A DNA stretch of 64,000 nucleotides from Cadophora sp. MPI-SDFR-AT-0126 (Eukaryota > Ascomycota > Leotiomycetes > Helotiales > Ploettnerulaceae). Each line of letters starts with the position of its first letter. Within the stretch, counting starts at the first letter, position 1. Below the pieces are notes generated by a model. It saw only the letters and a program-made list of their open reading frames with translations. It did not search any database and was not told the DNA's origin. The stretch covers positions 3,844,001-3,908,000 of the forward strand of contig JAGMVK010000001.1 of NCBI GenBank assembly GCA_020747065.1, written 5' to 3'. A program made the position numbers and the translations under genes. This document shows positions 43,741 through 53,504 of the stretch, piece by piece.

Positions 43741-44348
43741 AGAGGGCTATTATGGGAGAACCAAGGCTGGAGGGCAGAAACAGGTGGGGTAAGGGATTTC
43801 CCAGTGGCGACTTTGGCATACGACGCCGCAGAATTGGGCCCAGGTGTAATTACTTTCCTATCTTCAATTCACTGGTCGTGCAAAAAATCATATTTGCGAT
43901 CGTAGGACAATGTTTGAGCCCACATTTGGCAGAGGTGTTTCGTGAGGAGGTTCCCTAAATGCTCCTAAAATAGATCGGCTCAGGGCAAACGAAGGTACAG
44001 CTGACACGTGGCCATTTCGCATGGAACCTCCCAACGAGTCGCTGCAGTAGTAGTCTCGCGTCTCGCGTCTCGCATCGTTTCGTTTCTTTCCCAGCCAACA
44101 ATCAATCAACCGCATGCAACATGCACCTATCGAACGTTCCTACCACTGAGAATAGAGATCCCCTCAAATCTCATGTTGATATGGAAGGATATCACCTATC
44201 TCGTCTGGACATGAAGCTGTGCTTCACCATGAACTGAACAACCGCCAGCAGGACTGGCAACGTACCGAATGACCAAGAGCCGTGCAATGCCGTTACACGA
44301 GCGGGTCTGTTACAATAATCATCTGCTAATAGTGCTGAGAACAGTAGG

Positions 44349-45300
44349 TTGACAAACGAGCTCGACAGTGGAGAAGAAAGTACAGTTTCAAGCTTGGATG
44401 AGAGTAACAGCGACGAAGATATCTACGATGACTTGATGGTGCCGTCCTATATCCATGATGCTGCGAATCTGGCACAGTGTCACGCTCGTCCACTACAAGA
44501 CTTCGAAGAGATATTTGCCCAAGAGGAGGGATACATGCGATACGAAGAACAATCTGCCACGGATGCAATCCCTGCTTAAGTCGGACAATGTCGATGCCAA
44601 ACTACATTGTCCTCGCTCTTATGCCCAGTGGGCCCCGGTCTTCAATCATCTCGCAACCTTATCGAGAATCCACTCGAGCACCTCGGAATGAGACTCAACC
44701 AACAGAGCAAATGGGAGAAATGACGGGTGAAGTGGGAGGACAACGAGTTCTTCATAATACTCTATCGCGTCGATGCATTTTCGAAACAAGAAGCGGTCAA
44801 GTTTGCCCTTCAATCGAAGCTGAGGCAGCTCGAGTATATCAAGGTTGGTGGCGGCGTGGGTTTTGGAACACAACAATAGAGGGAGAATGTTTACATTATT
44901 ACCATTCCATAGTGGCGTCATACACGTTAGCATATATTTTGGATTATAAGGAGTCCAAGTTCTATTCTCTCATCAAAGTTCGTGACTCTTCTCCCTCACG
45001 ACGTTGCTTGAGACCAACGAAGGTAATTGGGAAGGAGGTCGTGCCTTGTATATTTTGTAGAAACTAAGGTTCGATTTAATGTGATGAACGGGTTTACAGT
45101 ATGGCCGAGGTACTCTCAAATCTGTGGATCTTTTCTCGAGGTAGCTCCCATGCGAGCTTGAATTTTCGCATATTATAGATGGGCAGAACCCAATACCACA
45201 CAACAAGAAAGGGAGCCTGCAAGATACGTACAATCAACTAATGAACTGCTTCTACCCACCTTCACTCCTTCGCAGGTCGATCTTTCCCCCCAGCCTGAGT
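44349..45300 (+). pseudogene. Decayed unidentified gene, one frame with several stops
   Basis: A single plus frame starts with an acidic, Ser-rich 76 codons (MTNELDSGEESTVSSLDESN) and continues through about eight stops to 45300. Recognisable blocks include EHLGMRLNQQSKWEK, RVKWEDNEFFIILYRVDAFS, KLRQLEYIKVGGGVGFGTQQ, LVYFVETKVRFNVMNGFTVW and IFAYYRWAEPN. Stops are TGA (from CGA) or TAG/TAA (from CAG/CAA), all C-to-T type. The blocks look like real protein but I cannot name the family. Base composition is near normal, so mutation is lighter than in the islands. Confidence 0.45.
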
Positions 45301-46219
45301 TCAACTATCCCTTCTCCCTTTTGCTTTGCTTGCTCCCTCTCTTAGAGATGCGGGGTTTCGGGGTAGTACTACCTGGTACCACAACCTATGTATGCCAGGA
45401 CCCGGTTCTGTCGGGGTAGTACTACCTGGCACCACTACCGATGCGTGAGGAAGGGAGAGGGGAAAAGTATGAAGATAAGAGAAGAGAACCCAGAGCCAAG
45501 TCGCAACAAAGCGGGGCAGAACAGAGATCTACAAGCCGGAATGGAGAGCAGGATGATGAGGAGCACATAGTCAACAAAGGCGAGGGACGCACACGCATTT
45601 CAGAGGACAAAGACCACTCGGAGGCGAATCTCGAAGCAGCATTTTCGCACCCAAGGTTACACCATCACGATATCGACTGCGTATTAGAACCAGGCAACAG
45701 TTCATCTCGGTTCTGGCGTTGGGGACCCAGCGCAACGAGCGAGGATGCAGCGAAGTTCTTTCAGCGGGTTTTGTAGGACCAGTACTGTACATATGTTGAA
45801 CTAGAACCATGTCTGTTGAAAATTCTTGTCAGCCGCAAACCCTTCTATTACGCCGAGAATATGAGGAAGAACAACTCTAATGCACGGTAACTAATCGCAA
45901 GTGGAGGGCATTTTCAATCGAGGGGAGAGGAGGGAAGGGGTGACACAATTTCACGGACACGAGCAGGGGAGCAATGGCGGGCACTGGTCAGCCTCAGATG
46001 GGAAAGACGCAGACAAATCGCTTCTCGATACAGAGGTATATAGAGAGACAAGAGCTACCATGTACAGCGGAGAGAATCGCTGCCCATAATACCCAAAAGT
46101 GAAGGCTGAGCACCCTAAGATTCCCGAGGCTGGTGGACGCAACCGCTCCGCGGTGCCGGCTCCTCGCTATAGGAATCGACCTAGCCTTAAGGTCAGCGCG
46201 TGCTCTTCGGCATTCCCAC
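45301..46219. other. Intergenic region with a short direct repeat
   Basis: No recognised gene; purine-rich frames at 45388-45776 look like low complexity. A direct repeat is listed separately. Confidence 0.35.
45357..45440. repeat. Two-copy direct repeat
   Basis: The block TCGGGGTAGTACTACCTGG plus ACCAC occurs at about 45357 and 45410, 53 bp apart, with one or two differences. GTAGTACTAC inside it is palindromic. Confidence 0.7.
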
Positions 46220-46675
46220 TCAGCATGGCTTTGGTACACGTCGAAATACTGATAGGTGCTCACTTAAACTTATAATTCCGGTCATAATTCTCCAAGCATA
46301 TACTATTCTCATCAAGCCAAGAGTTATATTCTCTTGACACAAACGCTCCTTGCGGTCTTCAAGACCCTGTATATATCTGAGAGCGTTCGCAAGGATAGCC
46401 TCCTGCTCAGAAAGATATACGGAGGTTGCGTCCTCGGGAACAGTAGAATCGGCTTCTCCGTCACATGGAAAGCCTTGCATGGTGCCTTCTCCCATATCCA
46501 TTGGCAGGATATCTCTCAGCGCCGTAAACTCGGCATCCGAAGGCATATCTTCGCCGTCCGTAGTCGGTACGGCATCGTCGTGATATCCAGTCGCACTAGT
46601 CGTACTCTTCTCGTTATCTCGGAGACGAGTATTCGTGATTGCACCGTTCTGGCGTCGGCTTGATTCGCAGGGCAT
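46220..46675 (-). CDS. Possible bHLH/leucine-zipper-like small protein
   Basis: A 151-residue frame from ATG at 46675. After a polar, acidic first half comes LSEQEAILANALRYIQGLED followed by RKERLCQEN. This resembles helix 2 plus zipper of fungal bHLH regulators (VEVL..ALRYI..LE.RNERLCQEN). No basic region or helix 1 is visible upstream, so it would be a truncated or decayed copy, or a missing 5' exon. The last 30 residues look unlike the rest and may be intron or chance. Confidence 0.35.
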   Translation of the reverse strand: MPCESSRRQNGAITNTRLRDNEKSTTSATGYHDDAVPTTDGEDMPSDAEFTALRDILPMDMGEGTMQGFPCDGEADSTVPEDATSVYLSEQEAILANALRYIQGLEDRKERLCQENITLGLMRIVYAWRIMTGIISLSEHLSVFRRVPKPC

Positions 46676-47849
46676 GGTGGCCGTCTCCTCCGGTAATGAC
46701 TTGTTATGCTTAGCCGCTCGTAGGGACGCGTGTCGAGGACCTCGTTTTTTTTATGTACTGTAGGGTATACCAATCGGCGGAGCGTTGTATCGTTGTTTTG
46801 CGGAATGTTCAATTACAGTAATTGTGTGCTTTTACAAATGCCTTATTACTAACCCGACAAAACGATCTTACGACGAACAGCTGATGTGGCAGAGTGGCTT
46901 ACCTGTAATGAGTGGCATGATGTCCACACCACCCAACCTAATGCCCACAGTACTACCTACTCCACTTGAGACCGTGGCCGGTATGATATTCAGGAGCCCA
47001 AGTACTGTATTCCATTTGCTGGAGAGCGCCTTATCAAACGTTTTGGAACAGACAAACAATCGTGTGGGGAGTGTTGGTACCGCACCCACGCCGGCTGCAG
47101 CACTCCCGTCCCAACCCGGCTGCTGCACGAGACGGCCAGCTGCGTCCTTCGCCAGATGATCTATCTTACATCTAATCTTACATTGAGCGTAAACCCGTGC
47201 AAAACGGACACCGCCACGTGATCGCCCGCAACCTACCTGTATCCTCAACACGGCTCGCACGCGACTTAACCTCTCGCATGAAGTTTACTTCTGAGGGTCT
47301 TGGACCAAAACCTAAGGATCTAAAGCCCCGATAAGAACTTTTGAGAAGTGTAAAAGATAACAAAATCTCGCCAGAATAGCTGTAGCAAAGGACTCGTACT
47401 AAAGCATATAATAAGGGCTTCTCATAAACCAGGCCAAAGGGCAATGATGCGGATATAAAATTTTCTTCAGAAGATGTCAAATTGGTAATAAATAGCTGTC
47501 TAACACAGCTGACCCATTCTTTTCATAACCTTGTAAGTTGGTGTGGAGATTGAGATGCGTAAAGTTAAAGTAACTTAGCTCTCGTTTTTCTCGGCATGCA
47601 GGGTTTCTCAGCACGTAGGGAGGGACGTTAGGTTCCCAGTATACAGCACTCAACTAACGTCATCTCGTCACAGCTCCAATCTTGCCAGACCCGGCATCAG
47701 ATTCGCCAACGAGAGCACAATATAAAGCTCAATCACAACGACAAATTAAACGACTGGATAGAATACCTAAATCAGTTTGCACCGCTACTTTCTTGCGGCT
47801 TTCTGCCGCAGACCACATATCTATAATTCGAATGAGCACAAATTCACCG
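46676..47849. other. Intergenic, weak frames only
   Basis: Overlapping frames on both strands (46785-47159 plus, 46868-47260 minus, 47178-47480 minus) show no domain I recognise. Part of 47280-47520 is TA-rich. Confidence 0.35.
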
Positions 47850-49717
47850 CTAAGAGGAGAAAGCGAGGACTAACGCATGATCCAGTAACTGGTAAGACTT
47901 ATCATCCAGTTCTTTCCGCAATTCAACCAGGAAGACCTCAACTTCGCTTGGCGTCCAGCCCAGAGATCGAGTGAATAGTCCCATAACAATCCCTTGAAGC
48001 CCTTGCTTAAGTTGTTCTGCAACAGTATCAGTATTAGAAACGACCATCATATGTTCGCGGGCACAGACCGAGATGCCAGAGACCGATAGCCTTTCTTCTT
48101 CGGTCTTTGGGCCATGCCCCCCACGGTACCTCGAACTTCGTTTCAACCACGTCTACAAACCCAGCGTCTGTCAACATGTTTTTGAAAGCATGCGCTACTC
48201 TGAAATTGAACCCATCTTCTTCATCGCTTCGTCGTAGAGGTCGAGCCAGCGGAACATTTGAATTGGTGGTGGATAGTTTTGATTGGTCGCTTCAGGAGTG
48301 ACTCCTAGTTCCGACAGCTCTACGTATCCACCTGGCTTTAAAGTCCTTGATGATGTTAGGACGAGCAGGCTATTGATATTGATACTCACCTATACGCCTG
48401 AGCTAACATTGCCGGGTAATCTTTGATCGCAAGAAACATGAACCGGACGTGGACGAGGTCATATGTTCCGGGTCTGTATAGCCATTCCGCTTCCAAGTCA
48501 TCGACTTCGAAAGCCAAGTTTGTGGGGACCCAACAACTTGATAAGCGCAATGAAAAGAGGGTGCTATCTGCTGGTGCTTACCATTTTGGTTGAATAGGAG
48601 ATATATCTAAAGGTGTTAGGTCACACCAAATTCGCTGAGGAATGGTACTGACCTGTGCCAATGACTTGGGCCGAGGGATAGCGATCAGCTACTAATATCA
48701 GCTTCTTGTCTGAGACATCCCAGCTACGATACATGCCAACTTGTATAGCCCATATTCCTGAAAGTTATCAGTATCATGTCTATCAGATCACCTCAATAAA
48801 GCCTCCTACCAGTGCCTGTGCCAATATCCAGTATTCTCTGAGGATTGTTACCAATAGGAGAGAGATGTAGCCGAAAGTCTGTAATCAGCATCCACTCGTG
48901 ATGTTTCATATCTTCTCGATCAAGTTCGACCTGAGGTCGTCAGTCCACCGCTCGACCTGGCATTGAGGGTGCATACCTCATCATTTGGGAGTAGATATCC
49001 TACAGAAGATTCTTAGATCAGCAGAGATTCGCATTGGCTTCCGGCATGAGGTGGCTTACGGCCACCTTGATGTGCATGATATCTTCTTCCATTTTCCCAG
49101 TAATAGTCCGTTGCTTCGCTCAGAATGCTAGTGTAGAAACTCGACCTAAAATATCAAATTCAATGCCTGCCGTAAGCATTAGGATGGAAGAGAACTGACG
49201 AGTCGCTACCATAGTCGCTAAAGGGGCGTTCATCCTGATGTACGCAAGAAAGTGAGTGGGATGTTTCGAGTTACCTAGATAAGGGCCTTACATGACCATT
49301 GACACCATTGCCATGGTCGTCTTCGTCTTCTGCCAAATGTTGTACGGCGGAATCGTTGTCTGGGTGGACATGAGGTATCGTTTCTTGTTGACTGTATAGT
49401 TCGTAGTTCTGCTGAGCCGAGGATACGTCCTCATTTTTGATCGTGGGCCTATCCTTGTGAGCCAGACTTGTCCTTGCATTTGCCTTGTGATATCGAACCT
49501 GCTGCCCAAGAGATGCCTGTTCAGATGGCGCTACAGGGTTGTCTTCCGTCTGCATAACAATTGAGTCTGCTGGTCGTGGAGAGGGCTTTTCTTCATTCAT
49601 GGATTCGGCGGTTGGAAGGGGTGGATCATGGTTGCCCATGTTAGTGGATCCTATGATCGACGGCGGGCCTTCCGGCGCTTTCTTGTGGAGTTCTTGTACC
49701 TTGGCTGACTGGATCAT
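47850..49717 (-). CDS. LaeA-like SAM-dependent methyltransferase (one-base frameshift)
   Basis: Ten exons can be joined from ATG 49717: 49717-49292, 49234-49200, 49145-49060, 48999-48977, 48930-48810, 48757-48653, 48606-48582, 48536-48390, 48345-48069, 48016-47850, about 470 residues. A disordered N-terminus leads to ERPFSDYGSDS, DYYWENGRRYHAHQGG, then SAM motif I ILDIGTGTGIWAIQ, VIGTDISPIQP, FEVDDLE, YDLVHVRFM and the post-I block TLKPGGYVELSE. This layout is that of LaeA/UMTA-type methyltransferases (Methyltransf_23). An in-frame segment of 16 residues (VGMYRSWDVSDKKLIL) after motif I is unusual. In exon 9, near 48210, one base is missing (ATGGGTTC, ATGGGGTTC expected), shifting MG into FNFRVAHAF. 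Divergent from a monooxygenase 153 bp away. Confidence 0.8.
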
Positions 49718-49870
49718 GCTGGTATGGAGAGCAGATAGCTATCAACGGATGCGGGAGAGGAAGTTCGTTTGCGGGCCCGTGCGCATAATGGTTCGCGGCT
49801 TAGGAGATCGGCAGGACAACATCACAGTTTCTATTTGATATTCGACCGCATGATTTCGACCTAAGTTAAC
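49718..49870. promoter_or_regulatory. Bidirectional promoter of methyltransferase and monooxygenase
   Basis: Only 153 bp separate the two start codons, so both genes share this control region. Co-regulation is inferred from spacing; I see no clear TF motif. Confidence 0.6.
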
Positions 49871-51320
49871 ATGGCTTTACCTATAGAAAACAATATGCAT
49901 GTCCTTATAGTTGGAGCAGGTACGATATGGTGCAATGCGTGCTCAGGACTGAAGTTGACATCTAATACACAGGAGTGACAGGCCTCTTGATTGCTCATGG
50001 CCTGAAGCAGGTACGTCCTCCTAAAGTTTCACGTCCTATACTAATAAGGAATTCTGTCAACAGACCGGCATAAACTTCTCTATCTTCGAATCCGAACCTT
50101 CAGCCTCACACTACCGACCTCGCGAATGGAGTATGGGAATACACTGGTCGCTGCCACAGCTCGAAGCCCTGCTCCCTCCCGATCTCCGGGTGAGGCTGAA
50201 GGAGGCGCAGAATGACCCCTTTTTGGACGCGCCAGATCGGGATAACATGAAAATATATAATGGTTTGGATGGCACAGTATTGAAAGCTCTGCCGATTCCG
50301 AGGACAATACGAGTATCGAGGAGGACGATGAGGGCGTTCTGTTGTCAGGGCATTGATGTGGAGGCATGTGCAATCCAAGAGGTGCTGCCGAAACATTGCT
50401 GATGAACTAGTATGGCTACGAGCTTGATAACATACGGTATGAGGAGGCCGGAGTTACTGCTGTCTTTACCAATGGGGAACTCGTTGCAGGGAGTATCATT
50501 ATCGGAAGCGACGGCCCAAAATCCAAAGTCCGCAAGGTAATCTTAGGGTCTGAGGCTGACGTGACGCCCTTGGAGATTGTACATTCTAATGTAGCAATTA
50601 CATATGGAGATGCGGAGAAGGCGAGGTTTGTCCGAAGTGCCCATCCTGTGTTTAGTTTCGCAGTCAAGCCGGGACTGCTGTCGTTCTTGTCAAGTGCGTC
50701 CCTTTGTAAAACCACCTAACCCACGCACTGACATTCCCCTAGTTCAAGACGTTCCTGACCCGGAAGATCCAGCGAACTGGCGGTTTCAGGTCGTCACTAG
50801 CTGGTTGGGGAGAGAGGATGACTCGCTGGATACCACAGGTCGTCTTGCACAGGTAAAGCAGAAGGCATCGACCATGTGCGAGCCATTTCGTTCTGCAGTT
50901 ATGTGGATGCCGGACGATACGAAGATTACTTATGACAAGATGGCTTATTGGGTTCCAATTCCGTGGGATAACCATGACGGAAGAGTCACATTGGCTGGAG
51001 ATGCAGCACATCCAATGACTCCTCGTGGGTGGTCTAACGAGAGGGAAATGGCATAGCTAACGTACTTAGATCGTGGCCAGGGCTTGAACCATGCAATATG
51101 TGATGCAAGCCATTTCGTTGATACGATGCAGAAGGTCGTTGCTGGAGCATCCAGCTTGAAGGATGCAGTCACAACTTATAGCGAGGAAGTTGTAAGAAGA
51201 GGTGCTGATGAGGTCTTGACATCAAAGCAGAATGCTATCATGATGCTCAATTGGGATCAGCTGATGGAATCTCCGATGATGAAGAGATCGTTGCAGAAAT
51301 CAGATCTTAGTGATAGCTAA
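49871..51320 (+). CDS. FAD-dependent monooxygenase
   Basis: Six exons (49871-49919, 49973-50010, 50064-50363, 50411-50693, 50743-51024, 51070-51320) give 400 residues in frame. The N-terminus HVLIVGAGVTGLLIAHGLKQ is the FAD GxGxxG fold, IIIGSDGPKSKVR is the DG motif, and RVTLAGDAAHPMTPHRGQGL is the second FAD motif, restored by splicing at 51024/51070. Family PF01494 flavoprotein hydroxylases act on aromatic or polyketide substrates. The intron after exon 3 would use a GC donor (GAG|GCATGT). The alternative is a GT donor nine bases earlier that drops three residues. With the divergent methyltransferase this looks like a two-gene tailoring pair from a secondary-metabolite locus. No stops, unlike the related pseudogene at 19793-21086. 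Confidence 0.9.
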
Positions 51321-51757
51321 GGAGTAAAGCAGAGCTGACCAACGATCGGCCATGCAAGCGTTCCTAATCTAAGAGTCGGTGTTCGGTTTGATGTCTGGAC
51401 CCAAGCCATGTATCCCTCCCAAGCACGGGCTTCTGAATTGTGGATGTTGGAGAATTTACGTCCACGCTGCTTACGCTTGAATTGCGGCTCTATTGATAAT
51501 CATTTCTGTGCCATACATAGTAATTTCTATCTCATAGGAATTTCTGTCTCATAGGCTGCACTTTCCTGTCTCTGCCCGATCAGAGAATCCTTCACACCTT
51601 GGCACTCTCTACCACAAGCGGCAGCGAGGAAGAGCCATTTACAAGCCCACGAGATGGCGAGCGACGTCAAGTACTGAATGGCCACGTCTTGTGTCGTACG
51701 ATGCGCCATATATCCATCGAGGGTTATGTAGGTGGACTCAGTTCGAGACGTGATGGA
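51321..51757. other. Convergent intergenic region
   Basis: 437 bp between the monooxygenase stop and the retropepsin locus. No gene seen. Confidence 0.4.
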
Positions 51758-52042
51758 TCAGATTCCTATGATTTGGGCTTTCCGAACCAGAGTCGGTGCG
51801 TGTTCTGTGTTGGAACATTTCTCTTTACGTGAATCATGCCCGTCGGACTGTGATACTGTTGGCGGTTCATGGTTTACAGCACCTCGCTGAGCCCCATTTC
51901 CCGGAGGACCTGCTGGTGGTTCCCTGGCAAGCGCTGGCGCATCTGCGACCTCCACGGCTGGTGCAACCGGCATTTGGGGAGCTGCCACAGCTGGTCTGCT
52001 GATTACTGCTGGATTATTCGGTCTGCTCGCGATACCCGTCAT
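51758..52042 (-). CDS. Pro/Ala-rich frame overlapping the retropepsin stop (ATGA)
   Basis: A 94-residue frame whose ATG overlaps the preceding stop by one base. It begins MTGIASRPNNPAVISRP, is rich in Pro, Ala and Gln, and has no fold I recognise. It may be the C-terminal tail of the retropepsin protein moved out of frame by a one-base change, or it may be translated by termination-reinitiation. Which one cannot be told from sequence alone. Confidence 0.35.
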   Translation of the reverse strand: MTGIASRPNNPAVISRPAVAAPQMPVAPAVEVADAPALAREPPAGPPGNGAQRGAVNHEPPTVSQSDGHDSRKEKCSNTEHAPTLVRKAQIIGI

Positions 52043-53022
52043 TTCCTCGTCCTGATAATCATTCGTAAACTCAAGCTTGCGTGCAAAAAAGCCTTGTGCT
52101 GAAGTGTCAGCAGATCACCGTATGTAACAATTGAATCCTGATCGGAAATACCTTTACTACCCTTGCTAGAACCAAAAGTTGGACAGAGGAACAGATTCTC
52201 TTCGTCCACATGCGTCCATTCTATGTCGGAGATTCTCTCGTCAAATACTTGGTGTTTCTTGACGAAGGGATTTCCAAGTGACAGGTCGAAGGGATGCCCG
52301 TCGATGATTGTGAATCGACTTCGCATTGACTTGCACTGTCCGGCGATCCCTCGAAACTTGAATTGCGTTTCAATATGTCCATGACATTGGACCCTGGCTC
52401 CGTTGGCTAGTTTGACTGTGACTCGGCTGTGTTGTGCTCCTTCGACCGAGTATCCCAACGCCTGGGCATATGCCAGTGACATGAAATTTTGGTTCGAGGC
52501 TTTGTCAGGCACCGCCTGAGCTTCCTTCAATCCAATCTGAATACGTATTTGGGATTGAAACTGGTGATCTCGCATTGTGCAATGGTGCTTGACTGGATGG
52601 ATTGCCATATTCTTCTGGCGAAGCGGAGCTAAGGCCTCGTGCCCAGTATGTCGAGGACATCTCAATAAACCGGATTCGTAGAGAAACGGACGACCGAGGA
52701 TTATGGGTTGAATACCGTAGGGAAGAATGTAAAATTCGCAGCTCGGAAAGTGCACTCCTCTGGCAATGCAATTTACTAACGCGCGACCAGTTGCATACGC
52801 AAGTGAACCATCTCCTAATGTGAAAGGTACATTGACTGGTTCCACGGCAATGTGATTCTTCAATGCGAATTCTAGGCTCAGAATACTGCAACTGGCCTGG
52901 TTGTCTATGCAAGCAATGTGCTCGATTCCTTCAATAGAAATGCGGCAGAGGTCCAGACTATCCACCCAAAATGGCAAGCTGCTTATGAGTGGCTCCAGAC
53001 TTCTCGGAGCGTTGCGAAGCAT
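52039..53022 (-). CDS. Tandem retropepsin-like (aspartic protease fold) protein
   Basis: A 327-residue frame with two successive protease-like folds. The first has IACIDNQASCSILS (DTGAS-type loop), FTLGDGSLAY and PIILGRPFL. The second has DKASNQNFMS, VTVKLANGARVQCHGHIETQ and FDLSLGNPFV. ILGRPFL-like and LGNPF-like ends are the usual flap-side and psi-loop blocks of retropepsins. The catalytic D-T/S-G is changed in both (DNQ and DKA), although each Asp remains, so activity is doubtful. It may derive from a retroelement protease turned into a host gene. The stop TGA overlaps a downstream ATG as ATGA (52042-52039). Upstream exons are possible. Confidence 0.6.
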   Translation of the reverse strand: MLRNAPRSLEPLISSLPFWVDSLDLCRISIEGIEHIACIDNQASCSILSLEFALKNHIAVEPVNVPFTLGDGSLAYATGRALVNCIARGVHFPSCEFYILPYGIQPIILGRPFLYESGLLRCPRHTGHEALAPLRQKNMAIHPVKHHCTMRDHQFQSQIRIQIGLKEAQAVPDKASNQNFMSLAYAQALGYSVEGAQHSRVTVKLANGARVQCHGHIETQFKFRGIAGQCKSMRSRFTIIDGHPFDLSLGNPFVKKHQVFDERISDIEWTHVDEENLFLCPTFGSSKGSKGISDQDSIVTYGDLLTLQHKAFLHASLSLRMIIRTRK

Positions 53023-53504
53023 CTAGATCTGATCAGCTGGAACCATCATCTAGTCTTATTGATTCGTCTCAACATACTGAGTGCCGAATGCCGCTGGAGC
53101 TGTCATTGTTAAAGTTGTTTGGAGCAGAGATCATGCTGAAGACTGTGGCAGCGAGGGGGCTGAGCATTCAGATGGAAAAGGCAGCTAGCTGGTTTTATGT
53201 AAAATATTCGAGAGTGGAGGTCCCTTGAGTGTGGCTTCCTGCTCGCGAAATGGTAGGTCAAGGTCAGGCAGATGACATTCAGCTCGGTGTACTCGATAAG
53301 TCTGCGTGCATATGGCGTGACACAACCTGCTGCATAGACTGCAGCTTTGCCCGGGACACCCCACCAATTGCTCCTTGGATATAAAACAGGAGCACCCATA
53401 ATTATTTTGTTGAAATGTACGCTCATTGTGAGCGCCATTTATGCCAAAAACTATCTTCCCGCAGAGTTGTTGATAAGCGCAGACGACGAAAGATAATCTC
53501 TACA
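53023..53504. other. Divergent intergenic region
   Basis: 482 bp between the retropepsin start and the DUF6594-like gene. It presumably holds both promoters. An in-frame ATG at 53415 lies 30 codons upstream of the chosen start. Confidence 0.4.

Noticed and set aside
46868..47260. 130-codon minus frame with a hydrophobic Gly-rich end
   Set aside because: No domain or splice partners; an equally long plus frame overlaps it.
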